Positions 1-8,355 of a DNA stretch of 64,000 bases are shown here, piece after piece. The number at the start of each line of letters is the position of its first letter. Positions within the stretch are counted from its first letter, which is position 1. This stretch comes from Cellulophaga sp. HaHaR_3_176 (GTDB lineage Bacteria; Bacteroidota; Bacteroidia; Flavobacteriales; Flavobacteriaceae), in contig NZ_CP058990.1 of the NCBI RefSeq assembly GCF_019021925.1, positions 2,506,001-2,570,000 of the forward strand, written 5' to 3'. Both the position numbers and the translations under genes were made by a program. The notes below the pieces were generated by a model. That model saw nothing but the letters and a program-made list of their open reading frames with translations. It made no database searches and had not been told where the DNA came from.

Positions 1-1920
1 CCAAAGCAAGATAAATTTATCTTAGAAGTAGGTTTTACAAATAACACATTAGCAAGTAGAATAGGTCATATACAAAGTATATATGAAACGGAAGATGACA
101 TATTGTTGATTGGAACTATAGGAGCTGGTATGGTTACCTACAATACAATTACAAATGAAATTAAGAGTGTATACACAAAAGATAATCCTAATAAAATCTT
201 AACAAGCTTAACTGCTTACTGTGTATTAAAATCTTCTAACTCAGAAATATGGATAGGTAGCGACAGAGGTTTAATTTTGCTTAACACTAATACTTTTGAA
301 TTTAAATTATGGGAACATAAAGAGGCTTGCGAAAACTGTATTGTTGGAAATAAAGTTCGTTCCTTATATCGTGATAATAACAATAAAATATGGATTGGAA
401 CTAGAAGCGGCTTAGCAATATTTGACCCAGAATCTGAAAAATTTGAGCAATATAGAATAGATGACGGCCTACCCAGTGATATCATATTTGGAATTCTACC
501 TGGCAGTGATGGTAATATTTGGCTGACAACCCCCAATGGATTGTCACAAACAAACCCGCTCAATATGCAATTTAAAAATATTACTATACCCGGAAATAAT
601 ATTCTGGATATGGGTGGTCATTCTCTAGGCTTAAACGGGAATTTGCTAGTAGGAGGCACATCTGGGTTTACAATTTTTAATCCAAAAGATATCAAAAGCA
701 ATCCATACATACCTAACGTAGTTTTTACAGATGTTAAGGTTAATAATGCGCCTATAGAGTTTGATAAAAATATTTCAGAATTGAACTATATAAACTTACC
801 CTATGATCAAAATAATTTAAACTTTGAATTTTCTGCTTTAGAATTTACAAATTCTCAAATCAATACATACAAATACAAATTAGAAGGGTTTAACGATAAT
901 TGGGTTGAATATGGTAGTAAACATGACCTTACTTTTACAAATTTAGATCCAAAAACATACGTTTTAAAAATTAAAGGCTCCAATAATGAAGGTGTCTGGA
1001 ATGAACAAGAAACATCATTAACTATTATCATAAAACCACCTTTTTGGAAAACACTATGGTTTAGAATACTTAGTATTTTATTAATTATAGGAATACTTTT
1101 TACAATTTATTATTTACGTATTAAAAGATTGAAAAATACAGAAGTTATGCTTCAAAAAGAAGTGTCCAAACAAACAAAGGAACTGGTAGAAAACAACAAA
1201 AAACTAGAGGAACTACATAGAGAAAAGGACGGAATCATTGGTATTATTGCACATGACCTTAGAGGTCCTCTTAACAATATCCAAGGCCTTAGTCAACTAT
1301 TAGAAAGCAATGAGAATTTAGATGAAAAACAAAAAACATACCTTAGCTATATTAATAAATCTATTAAAAGTGGCAATAGCTTAATCACAGATTTGCTTAT
1401 CATGAGTAATGTAAATCACCCAGAAAAAACAATTGAATTAAAAGACATTGAGCTTTCTGATTTTATAGAAGAATGGGAAAAAAGTTATATAAAGAGATTA
1501 GAGAAAAAAGATCAAGAACTGAGAACGTTTATTGATAAAAAACCTCTTATACTTCATACAGATCAAAAATTGGTAACTCGTATTTTTGATAATTTAATGA
1601 CCAACGCTATTAAGTTTTCAAACAAAGGAAGTAAAATTGATTTATCAGTAAATTCTAATAACGATTCAATATTTATTTCTTTCAAAGATTACGGCCCTGG
1701 TATATCTGAAGCTGATAGAAAAAAGGCGTTTAAAATGTTTCAAAAACTCACTGCAAGACCCACTGATGGAGAAAGCTCCCATGGGTTAGGTTTAGCTATT
1801 GTTAAAACATTGGCTGAAAAACTAAAGGGATCAATTAAAATAAAAAGCGAACTTGGGCAAGGTACTGAGTTTATTATCAATTTGCCTAAAATATCAAAAT
1901 CTAGTCAATTAAGACCATAA
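1..1920 (+). CDS. Two-component sensor histidine kinase, Y_Y_Y/beta-propeller type (5' truncated)
   Basis: The reading frame is open from base 1 with no start codon, so the gene begins upstream of the window. The visible part starts inside Reg_prop-type sensor repeats (motifs like IWIGTRSGLAIF near 390-420). A Y_Y_Y domain follows (about 760-1030), then one membrane helix (about 1045-1125), a short coiled coil and a kinase core. The phospho-acceptor is in AHDLRGPLNN near 1252. The N box is DNLMTNAIKFS near 1590, G1 is DYGPGIS near 1690 and G2 is SHGLGLAI near 1780. No receiver or AraC domain follows, so this is a plain kinase rather than a hybrid one-component fusion. Family members sense periplasmic signals, often glycans; the ligand here cannot be read. 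It stands without a visible partner regulator downstream. Confidence 0.9.
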   Translation, partial: PKQDKFILEVGFTNNTLASRIGHIQSIYETEDDILLIGTIGAGMVTYNTITNEIKSVYTKDNPNKILTSLTAYCVLKSSNSEIWIGSDRGLILLNTNTFEFKLWEHKEACENCIVGNKVRSLYRDNNNKIWIGTRSGLAIFDPESEKFEQYRIDDGLPSDIIFGILPGSDGNIWLTTPNGLSQTNPLNMQFKNITIPGNNILDMGGHSLGLNGNLLVGGTSGFTIFNPKDIKSNPYIPNVVFTDVKVNNAPIEFDKNISELNYINLPYDQNNLNFEFSALEFTNSQINTYKYKLEGFNDNWVEYGSKHDLTFTNLDPKTYVLKIKGSNNEGVWNEQETSLTIIIKPPFWKTLWFRILSILLIIGILFTIYYLRIKRLKNTEVMLQKEVSKQTKELVENNKKLEELHREKDGIIGIIAHDLRGPLNNIQGLSQLLESNENLDEKQKTYLSYINKSIKSGNSLITDLLIMSNVNHPEKTIELKDIELSDFIEEWEKSYIKRLEKKDQELRTFIDKKPLILHTDQKLVTRIFDNLMTNAIKFSNKGSKIDLSVNSNNDSIFISFKDYGPGISEADRKKAFKMFQKLTARPTDGESSHGLGLAIVKTLAEKLKGSIKIKSELGQGTEFIINLPKISKSSQLRP

Positions 1921-2326
1921 CATTTTCTCACAACCTTGGTTGTGCCGTTACATCTAAGATGTTTTAATCATACTGTTGACTACTTATATAAACGCAAAAA
2001 CAATCTAGGTTTAATTGACTTTTCAACCAAGCTGCAGAAATTGGGTTAGTCAATTTCGAAATTGATTTTATCGAAAAATAAAAGTACTAGGCCTGAACTT
2101 CAGTTTATTTTAATTATACACCTTTACTTTTAAGTAACAGGGTTTACATCTCTTCACAATCAAAATAACATTCAAAAATTCAGTACATTTAAAAAATGTA
2201 AATAACACGATACAAAAAGGTTTAAATAATTCAATTTAACGTCGTAAAATCGTTCTCAATTTAAATTATTCTACCTTCAAATTAAGAAATACCAAAACTA
2301 AACCGCTGGCCTTAATTCGATAAAAA
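1921..2326. other. Intergenic region, 406 bp
   Basis: Nothing coding is supported here. A small perfect inverted repeat (CACAACC-TT-GGTTGTG, 1929-1944) lies just after the kinase stop but has no T-run, so it is at most a weak terminator. No tRNA or clear TAnnTTTG box was found. Confidence 0.5.
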
Positions 2327-3301
2327 ATGAAATATTATCTTATTTTTATAGTACTAACATTAATTTATTCTTGTTCAGACAAACCATCTTCTAAGAATAC
2401 GTCTAAAACCAATACAGATCAAGTATTAAATAAAAAAAGCACTTCTTTAATCGTCCTTGGAACTATTCAAGATGCAGGTTCGCCACATATAGGCTGTATT
2501 AAAGAATGTTGTAAAGACCTATTTAAAAACCCTGATAAGGATAGGCAAGTTGCTGCATTAGGCTTGGTTGACAACAACTACAGTAAAAAATATTTGTTTG
2601 AGGCAACGCCAGATATCGCAAGACAAATGAAAGCGCTATCAAGAGATGATATTCAGAGTAAGAATGAAATGGTTGACGGAATTTTTTTAACCCACGCCCA
2701 CATTGGTCATTATGCCGGGTTAATGTATTTAGGAAAAGAAGCGACTAATGCAAAAAACGTTACTGTATTTGGCATGCCTAGAATGAAAAGATATTTAGAA
2801 ACAAACGGCCCTTGGAGCCAGCTTGTTTCAAATAAAAATATTTCATTGACTCAAATTGAAGAAGAACAATCAATTTCACTTTCGCCAAATTTAATCGTTA
2901 CTCCTTTTTTAGTACCTCATAGAGATGAGTATTCTGAAACGGTTGGTTATAACATTAAAGGCCCACATAAAACTGCTTTGTTTATACCTGATATTGACAA
3001 ATGGAATAAGTGGAAAAAAAGTATTGTAGAAGAAATTAAGAATGTAGATTATGCTTTTTTAGATGCTACTTTTTATAGTGGCAAAGAAATAAACAACCGT
3101 GATATTTCTGAAATTCCACACCCTTTTATGATTGAAAGCCTTGAGATTTTTAATGAACTTGATATGCCTAATAGAAATAAAGTAATATTTATTCATTTGA
3201 ACCACACAAACCCAACTATTGATATAAATAGTGATGAAGCAAAAAAAATAATAAATCAAGGTTTTAATATTGCGAGAATTAATGATGTTTATGATTTGTA
3301 A
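2327..3301 (+). CDS. PqqB-like MBL-fold metallo-hydrolase, lipoprotein
   Basis: 324 aa. A type II signal peptide ends in a lipobox with Cys16 (LIYSCSD), so the mature protein should be lipid-anchored. The metallo-beta-lactamase HxHxxH-type motif is THAHIGHYAGL (about residues 122-132). The opening LGTIQDAGSPHIGC and the later FIPDIDKW resemble the PqqB branch of the superfamily. No other pqq gene is near, so a role in PQQ synthesis is not supported; PqqB-like stand-alone hydrolases are common in Bacteroidota. Substrate unknown. The second metal-site residue is Ile rather than Asp in HAHIGH, as in PqqB, which may mean altered metal use. It is a single gene with about 115 bp before the next one. 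Confidence 0.8.
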   Translation: MKYYLIFIVLTLIYSCSDKPSSKNTSKTNTDQVLNKKSTSLIVLGTIQDAGSPHIGCIKECCKDLFKNPDKDRQVAALGLVDNNYSKKYLFEATPDIARQMKALSRDDIQSKNEMVDGIFLTHAHIGHYAGLMYLGKEATNAKNVTVFGMPRMKRYLETNGPWSQLVSNKNISLTQIEEEQSISLSPNLIVTPFLVPHRDEYSETVGYNIKGPHKTALFIPDIDKWNKWKKSIVEEIKNVDYAFLDATFYSGKEINNRDISEIPHPFMIESLEIFNELDMPNRNKVIFIHLNHTNPTIDINSDEAKKIINQGFNIARINDVYDL

Positions 3302-3417
3302 CCAACATACCCCCTTTACAAATGGCCGACAGCTGTCTCCTATCAATTAAGTTTAGGCAAAATAATAAAGGCTTCTAAACCTTTTCCTATAAAATGCTAT
3401 TATAAAAAAATACAATA

Positions 3418-4215
3418 ATGAAAAAAAAGATATCCATTTTCGTTCTGTTTATAGTTTTTATTACAATAACATCATTCCGTAATGATACCGTATTTGCAGA
3501 ATATAAAGTAAAAGAATTTTCGTTTAAAGGGCATGATGCAAAAGTTGTTTTCCCCAATAAACAAAATAAAAATAAAAATTGGATTTGGAGGGCAAGGTTT
3601 TGGGGCCATGAACCACAAGTTGACAAAGCATTGTTAGAAAAAGGATTTCATGTTGTTTATATAGATGTTTCTAATTTGTTTGGGAATAATGAAGCTGTAA
3701 ATTTGTGGAATGACTTTTATGCATTTTGCGTATCAGAATATGGTTTTAATGAAAAAGTTGTTTTAGAAGGTATGAGCCGTGGCGGTTTAATCGCATATAA
3801 TTGGGCATCACAAAACACAGATAAAGTTTTTTGTATTTATGCTGATGCTCCTGTATGTGATATAAAAAGTTGGCCTGGCGGAATGTTTAATGGAGAAGGA
3901 AATTCAGAAGCTTGGCAAACTTGTTTAAAAGCATATAATTTAGATACGGTTTCGGTAAAAACATTTGATAATAGCCCAATACATAATTCTGTAAAGATTG
4001 CAAAAAGTGGCATTCCTGTTTTACACGTATTTGGCGATTCAGATAAAGTGGTACCTTATGAAGAAAATACGGCTCTATTAGCTGAAAAATTTAAAGAAGC
4101 TGGTGGTCATATCGAGTTAATACGAAAAGAAGGCGTTGGCCATCACCCCCATTCTTTAAAAGACCCTAAGCCAATCGTAGATTTTATATTGAGAAACGTT
4201 GGTAATCAGAAATAA
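3418..4215 (+). CDS. Secreted alpha/beta-hydrolase
   Basis: 265 aa. An N-terminal hydrophobic segment (about residues 4-20) looks like a signal peptide, so export to the periplasm is likely. The nucleophile elbow is EGMSRGGLI (Ser near residue 119). The probable acid is in HVFGDSDKVVPY (about residue 205) and the His in GVGHHPH (about residue 240), giving a complete Ser-Asp-His set. It belongs to the broad prolyl-oligopeptidase/esterase-like group. A carbohydrate esterase role would fit a marine flavobacterium, but nothing in the sequence names the substrate. It is followed after 63 bp by the peroxiredoxin-like gene, so co-transcription is possible. Confidence 0.75.
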   Translation: MKKKISIFVLFIVFITITSFRNDTVFAEYKVKEFSFKGHDAKVVFPNKQNKNKNWIWRARFWGHEPQVDKALLEKGFHVVYIDVSNLFGNNEAVNLWNDFYAFCVSEYGFNEKVVLEGMSRGGLIAYNWASQNTDKVFCIYADAPVCDIKSWPGGMFNGEGNSEAWQTCLKAYNLDTVSVKTFDNSPIHNSVKIAKSGIPVLHVFGDSDKVVPYEENTALLAEKFKEAGGHIELIRKEGVGHHPHSLKDPKPIVDFILRNVGNQK

Positions 4216-4278
4216 TATATAAAAACTTCAGCGTAAAATTAGATTTCTGAATTTTATAAAAAATTGAATTATAATTAA

Positions 4279-4929
4279 ATGAAAAAATTAAAAGAATTAA
4301 CTGATGCTAAAATTGAATCAGGACGAAAAGCAAATCCTGATTTTATGAATGGTGTTGATGCTATTATCAAACAAGCAAAAGCTTTTCAAGAAGGTAATGA
4401 TGCTATTAAAGTCGGAGAAAAAGCTCCTGATTTTCAATTACCTAACCCTGAAGGTAAAGCAGTATCGTTAAATACATTACTAAGTACAGGCCCAGTTGTG
4501 GTTACTTTTTACCGTGGTAACTGGTGCCCATACTGTAATTTACAGCTTAGGGCATTACAAGACAGATTAGATGATATTCATACATTAGGCGCTACATTAG
4601 TTGCCATAAGCCCACAAGTACCTGACGGATCAATGACAGATGATGAAATTAGCAAAATGGACTTTATTGTACTATCTGACCAAGATGCAAAAGTTGCTTC
4701 GCAATATGGTGTGGCATGGAAGGTACCTGAGTTTTTAGCAGACCATATGCGTGTAGATAGAAATCTTGATTTAGAAAAAATAAATAATGGTAATGGTAGT
4801 ATTTTACCAATACCTGCTACGTTTATAATAGGTAACGACGGGCTAATAAAATGGAATTATGTTAATGTTGATTATAGAACACGTTCTGAGCCTGATGAGA
4901 TTATTGATGCCTTAAAAAGCTTATCTTAA
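4279..4929 (+). CDS. Peroxiredoxin-like protein (AhpC/TSA fold)
   Basis: 216 aa, no signal peptide. The central motif YRGNWCPYC (Cys83 and Cys86) is the thioredoxin-fold CxxC of the AhpC/TSA-like family that has CPYC rather than the usual peroxiredoxin PxxxTxxC. Members of this family are thought to be thiol peroxidases or reductases; the substrate is unknown. A clear paralogue with YRGGWCPYC lies at 24562-25227 inside a redox cluster. A rho-independent terminator follows at 5039, closing the transcript. Confidence 0.85.
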   Translation: MKKLKELTDAKIESGRKANPDFMNGVDAIIKQAKAFQEGNDAIKVGEKAPDFQLPNPEGKAVSLNTLLSTGPVVVTFYRGNWCPYCNLQLRALQDRLDDIHTLGATLVAISPQVPDGSMTDDEISKMDFIVLSDQDAKVASQYGVAWKVPEFLADHMRVDRNLDLEKINNGNGSILPIPATFIIGNDGLIKWNYVNVDYRTRSEPDEIIDALKSLS

Positions 4930-5038
4930 TTTACACAAGAAACTATTTAAAATTCATTAATAGTATGGTTCGTTTTTATATCTGAAATATTAAAGTAAAG
5001 CAAATAAATACTTCATTAAAATAACACGTTATTACGCT

Positions 5039-5078
5039 AAGCTTATAGATTCAAAAATTGATTCTATGAGCTTTTTTT
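5039..5078 (+). terminator. Rho-independent terminator after the peroxiredoxin-like gene
   Basis: A 14-bp stem with one G-T pair and one mismatch (5039-5052 with 5060-5073), a 7-nt loop, and a run of seven T including the stem end. Confidence 0.75.
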
Positions 5079-5222
5079 ATTGCACTTATTTACTATTAAA
5101 AAAAATAACACATAAGACATTATTTATATGGCTCATTTACAACGCTCTAATTTTACTTAAAAAAAATAATATCGTATTTTTTCTTAATTTTATAACCTAT
5201 TAACTATATATCGCTAAATTGG

Positions 5223-5263
5223 CGGATAACCGTAATAGTACGGTTATCCGTACGTTAGCCACA
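5223..5263 (+). repeat. Hairpin and left boundary of the cassette-like array (site A)
   Basis: A perfect 12-bp stem with an ATAG loop (5223-5234 with 5239-5250) is followed by AC and then GTTAGCCACA (5254-5263). This last 10-mer is the exact inverse complement of TGTGGCTAAC at 6689-6698, at the other end of the two-gene unit. The site is shorter than sites B-D and lacks their shared internal blocks, so it may be the array's outer edge or a different class of site. Confidence 0.6.
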
Positions 5264-5286
5264 ATACCGAAAAACCAATATACCGA

Positions 5287-5859
5287 ATGAGTAAACTGAA
5301 TTTAGATGTAAGAGACAATTACGAGTATTTACAAAAATTATCGTACGAAGAAAAGAACCTCTCTACCAATCCAATTGTACTCGAACCGAAAAAAAATAAT
5401 GGAGATTGGCTAAAACAATCAACAAAAATTGACCATTTTACTGTTAATGAAAACATCACATTGATTGTAGAAAAGAAATTATCTCTATACAAATATGGAA
5501 TTAAATTACATTGCCCGAATTTCACGGAAAAACCATATTTTCGATTTGATTCCGATGGTCCTGCCCATAGAAATAAAACAGAATTACCTCTATCGGAACA
5601 AAAAATCACAACACCTCATTTTAATACTTACGATGAAAAAGGACAAGAATTTGCTTATAAAAGTGATACTTTAAAAAGTGAAGAAGATGCTAAAGCAATT
5701 GTAGAAAATTTGGATTTTGGAATTAGTCATTTTTTCCAAGAAACAAATATTAAAACAAATGGAAAAACAGAATACCCAGAAATAAAAGTCGATAACCCAG
5801 AGTTATTTGAAATTGAGCCTGAGACTGACCCATTAAATGGAATTGATTTTTTAGATTAG
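5287..5859 (+). CDS. DUF6978-like protein of unknown function
   Basis: 190 aa, soluble, no signal peptide or membrane segment. The middle section, with RFDSDGPAHRNKTE and later ITTPHFNTYDEKGQEFAY, resembles the conserved core of DUF6978 proteins (roughly a [GP]xHRN motif then a TPHxHxY motif). The C-terminus is acidic. The start codon lies 24 bp after the unit's left 10-mer. It is separated by only 4 bp from the DUF1828-like gene downstream, so the two are almost certainly co-translated and act together. A toxin-antitoxin or defence role would fit a cassette-borne pair but is inference. The family assignment is from memory of motifs. Confidence 0.6.
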   Translation: MSKLNLDVRDNYEYLQKLSYEEKNLSTNPIVLEPKKNNGDWLKQSTKIDHFTVNENITLIVEKKLSLYKYGIKLHCPNFTEKPYFRFDSDGPAHRNKTELPLSEQKITTPHFNTYDEKGQEFAYKSDTLKSEEDAKAIVENLDFGISHFFQETNIKTNGKTEYPEIKVDNPELFEIEPETDPLNGIDFLD

Positions 5860-5863
5860 CGGA

Positions 5864-6682
5864 ATGGATAAATTGTTAGACATATTTAAGACAATTAAAG
5901 ATGATTTCTGCTCTCTCACAACTTACAAGTTGAGAGGAGAGAGTTTAGAAATAATCACGCCATTTTCTACTTTAAATAATAAGTTTGTATCTGTTTTTAT
6001 AAAAGAAATTAAAGGTAAGTATGTTATTTCTGATGCTGGATGGACTGATTTAAACTACTATGATGTTAGCATTAGTGAAGAATCTGATGATATAATTGAA
6101 CGGATTTTCACTTATTATAAACAAAGTTTTGGAATTTCAACAGCTTCTGACAAAGCTGGTACATTACATTATTTTAAAACTTGTTCAAATCCAAGAGATA
6201 TTCCTGCAAATGTTTATGATTTAGCAAATTTTGTTGTTGGAGCTGTAAATTCTTTAGGTATTAGATACAAAGACGAGAAGGAAGAAAAAGAAAAGGAGAC
6301 ATTTCGAAAAGATGCTAATACTTTTTTAAAAGTCAATTATAATGACAATGTAAAACTTCAAAAACCTCTCGATGATTTACAAAACATAAAATTTAATGCA
6401 TTAATTACTAAAAACTCTGATATATATTTAGTGACTTATGTAACAGGAAGTAGTGCATATTATTTCGCAAATGATTTAAGAAAAACTATTGTGAATTTTG
6501 AGATTTCAGAAAAATCAAAATACAGAAGTTTTATACGAGAAAAAGTATCTATCATAAATGACAAAGCGGATGGATATCATCCAGAGAAGTTGAGCAGTAT
6601 GATGAATTTACTTAATGAAAAGGTTACGCAGGAACCAATAAAATGGACTGAAAAAGAAAAGATTTTAGAAATAATCCGATAA
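5864..6682 (+). CDS. DUF1828-like protein, partner of the preceding gene
   Basis: 272 aa, soluble. The N-terminal third (EIITPFSTLNNKFVSVFI, then YVISDAGWTDLNYY) has the beta-rich TP...D.I.I.I...Y.LTDDGxT layout of DUF1828. The rest is charged and helical with a KEEKEKE stretch near residue 144. It has no recognisable catalytic motif. The stop codon lies 6 bp before TGTGGCTAAC, the right end of the candidate cassette, so the two genes fill the unit completely. Such tight packing is typical of integron cassettes. Confidence 0.55.
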   Translation: MDKLLDIFKTIKDDFCSLTTYKLRGESLEIITPFSTLNNKFVSVFIKEIKGKYVISDAGWTDLNYYDVSISEESDDIIERIFTYYKQSFGISTASDKAGTLHYFKTCSNPRDIPANVYDLANFVVGAVNSLGIRYKDEKEEKEKETFRKDANTFLKVNYNDNVKLQKPLDDLQNIKFNALITKNSDIYLVTYVTGSSAYYFANDLRKTIVNFEISEKSKYRSFIREKVSIINDKADGYHPEKLSSMMNLLNEKVTQEPIKWTEKEKILEIIR

Positions 6683-6688
6683 AAGTAC

Positions 6689-6826
6689 TGTGGCTAACAC
6701 CGTATAAAAATAATTGCGGTTTAGTGCTTAAACAAAGGTCGTTGCGTGTTTGTAACGTCTGATTTTCCTTCGGAAAATCAGACGTTACAAACACGCAACT
6801 ATTCTTATACATAAACGTTACCAATA
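6689..6826 (+). repeat. attC-like hairpin site B between units 1 and 2
   Basis: The order is: TGTGGCTAAC (6689-6698, pairs with the left end of unit 1); an outer stem 6702-6718 with 6794-6810 (17 bp, two A-C mismatches, ends GTATAA/TTATAC); an inner perfect 28-bp stem 6741-6768 with 6772-6799 and a TTC loop; then GTTACCAATA (6817-6826), the left end of unit 2. The block TTAGTGCTTAA after the first stem arm is shared with site D. The whole element could fold as a single-stranded hairpin, as attC sites do. It could also act as a strong terminator. Confidence 0.65.
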
Positions 6827-6841
6827 ATTTTAAATAAAAAA

Positions 6842-8353
6842 ATGAAAAAAAACTTATTAATTCAAACACTTGTAATCTTTTTAATTTTTAGTTGTAGTAA
6901 AGATGATGAACCAATACCACTTCCTGAAATTGTCACAATAAATATTTTAAATTATGACATCGATGACAGCAGTGTACTTTTAAGGGCTACTGAATTCAAT
7001 AATGGTCTTACTGGTTTTTGGTCTTTAGAAAGTAATACAAATGGTGATTTTTTGGACCCAACAGACCCTACAACAACATTTAGTGCCAACCTTTTTGAAA
7101 GTCATAAAATAAGATGGACTATCTCTAATGGTTCAGATGAAATTTATGAAGAAACTACCATTCAAATTAGTGAAAATTTCACTTTAATTCAATTATTAAA
7201 TGAAGGTATTGAAATAGAAGTACTTTTAAATGAATATACAATTCAAGAATTATTAGCTGCAAATGTTACTATTGAACAACTATTACAAGCAGGTGTTACT
7301 GTACAAAACCTACTAGATGCAGAAGTTACTATTGCTGAACTGCTTTCGGCTGATGTTACAATCCAACAATTATTAGATACAGGTATTTCCATACAGCAAT
7401 TATTAGCTACAAATGTTACCGTTGAACAACTATTACAAGCAGGTGTTACTGTACAAAACCTACTAGATGCAGAAGTTACTATTGCTGAACTGCTTTCGGC
7501 TGATGTTACAATCCAACAATTATTAGATACAGGTATTTCCATACAGCAATTATTAGCTACAAATGTTACCGTTGAACAACTATTACAAGCAGGTGTTACT
7601 GTACAAAACCTACTAGATGCAGAAGTTACTATTGCTGAACTGCTTTCGGCTGATGTTACAATCCAACAATTATTAGATACAGGTATTTCCATACAGCAAT
7701 TATTAGCTGTAAATGTTACCGTTGAACAACTATTACAAGCAAGTGTTACTTTACAAAACCTACTAGATGCAGAAGTTACTATTGCTGAACTACTTTCGGC
7801 TGATGTTACAATCCAACAATTATTAGATACAGGTATTTCCATACAGCAATTATTAGCTGTAAATGTTACCGTTGAACAACTATTACTAGCAGGTGTTACT
7901 GTACAAAACCTAATAGATGCAGAAGTACCTTTAATACAAATTGTGGAAGCTAACGTTTCTTCATTAACTCTAATAAATTTGGGCGTTTCTAAAGAAAATT
8001 TGCAAGCAGAAAATATTATTGTTGAAATTCCAGGAACAAATCTGTATGTTTTAAATTATTTAAGAGAAAAATATTCTCATCTTAGTGCTACTGATTTTTG
8101 TAATAATCTAACAACAGGAAATTTCGTTGACTGGCATCTTCCAACAATAGAAGAATTAAGACTTATTTTCACAAATAGAAGCCAAGTACTTTACGAATTT
8201 ACCGATGAGGATTACTGGTCATCTACTTTTTCTCATAATGGGACGGATGAGAACGGAACAAATCCAAACTATTTTACTAAAAATATGACAACTGGATTTG
8301 AATCAACTTTTTACGGGTTTGAAAAAAGAATAATCCCTGTCATTCAACTATAA
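6842..8353 (+). CDS. Lipoprotein with decapeptide repeats and DUF1566-like C-terminus
   Basis: 503 aa. The lipobox is LIFSCSKDDE (Cys about residue 18), so it is a surface or periplasmic lipoprotein. Residues about 25-115 form a globular domain. From about residue 120 to 370 there is a run of 10-residue repeats of form V[TS][IV]xxLLxAx (for example VTIEQLLQAG). The C-terminal 100 residues contain DWHLPTIEELRLIF and YWSSTFS, hallmarks of the DUF1566/Lcl-type domain. The repeat DNA is nearly identical over 150-bp units. No T9SS C-terminal signal is seen. Adhesion or surface display is plausible, but function is unknown. Confidence 0.7.
   Translation: MKKNLLIQTLVIFLIFSCSKDDEPIPLPEIVTINILNYDIDDSSVLLRATEFNNGLTGFWSLESNTNGDFLDPTDPTTTFSANLFESHKIRWTISNGSDEIYEETTIQISENFTLIQLLNEGIEIEVLLNEYTIQELLAANVTIEQLLQAGVTVQNLLDAEVTIAELLSADVTIQQLLDTGISIQQLLATNVTVEQLLQAGVTVQNLLDAEVTIAELLSADVTIQQLLDTGISIQQLLATNVTVEQLLQAGVTVQNLLDAEVTIAELLSADVTIQQLLDTGISIQQLLAVNVTVEQLLQASVTLQNLLDAEVTIAELLSADVTIQQLLDTGISIQQLLAVNVTVEQLLLAGVTVQNLIDAEVPLIQIVEANVSSLTLINLGVSKENLQAENIIVEIPGTNLYVLNYLREKYSHLSATDFCNNLTTGNFVDWHLPTIEELRLIFTNRSQVLYEFTDEDYWSSTFSHNGTDENGTNPNYFTKNMTTGFESTFYGFEKRIIPVIQL
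7241..7926 (+). repeat. 150-bp tandem repeat inside the lipoprotein gene
   Basis: Copies begin at 7261, 7411, 7561, 7711 and 7861 (the last partial, about 66 bp); a fragment of the unit end precedes at 7241. Each copy encodes 50 residues, that is five decapeptides. The copies differ by only a few bases, and copy 4 carries most of the changes. Identity at silent sites points to recent duplication or gene conversion. Confidence 0.95.
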
Positions 8354-8355
8354 AC

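Larger units (their letters stand above)
5254..6816 (+). mobile_element. Candidate integron-like gene cassette 1 (two genes)
   Basis: The unit opens with GTTAGCCACA and, after two genes, reaches TGTGGCTAAC at 6689-6698 followed by hairpin site B, which ends where the next unit's GTT begins at 6817. In integron cassettes the leading R' sequence (GTT...) and the R'' sequence (...AAC) at the cassette's own 3' end are complementary, because they form one attC site in the circular form. That is what is seen. The inverted match continues past the 10-mer as one mismatch then TAC. Mobility by an IntI-like recombinase is inference; no integrase gene is in the window. Confidence 0.5.

Noticed and set aside
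1929..1944. Hairpin CACAACC/GGTTGTG as a terminator for the sensor kinase
   Set aside because: The 2-nt loop is too tight and no T-run follows; kept only as a weak note in the intergenic entry.
4930..5222. A possible further gene or RNA before the cassette array
   Set aside because: Only the terminator at 5039-5078 and AT-rich sequence were found; no open frame or stable structure beyond it is convincing.
7243..7842. A long open frame on the minus strand through the tandem repeats (199 codons)
   Set aside because: It is the antisense of the decapeptide repeats; the regular composition avoids stops. It has a Ser/Cys/Val-rich repetitive product and no start context.
7241..7926. Regular repeats as a CRISPR array
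   Set aside because: The repeats are directly abutting 150-bp coding units without unique spacers, in frame with a lipoprotein gene, and no cas genes are near.
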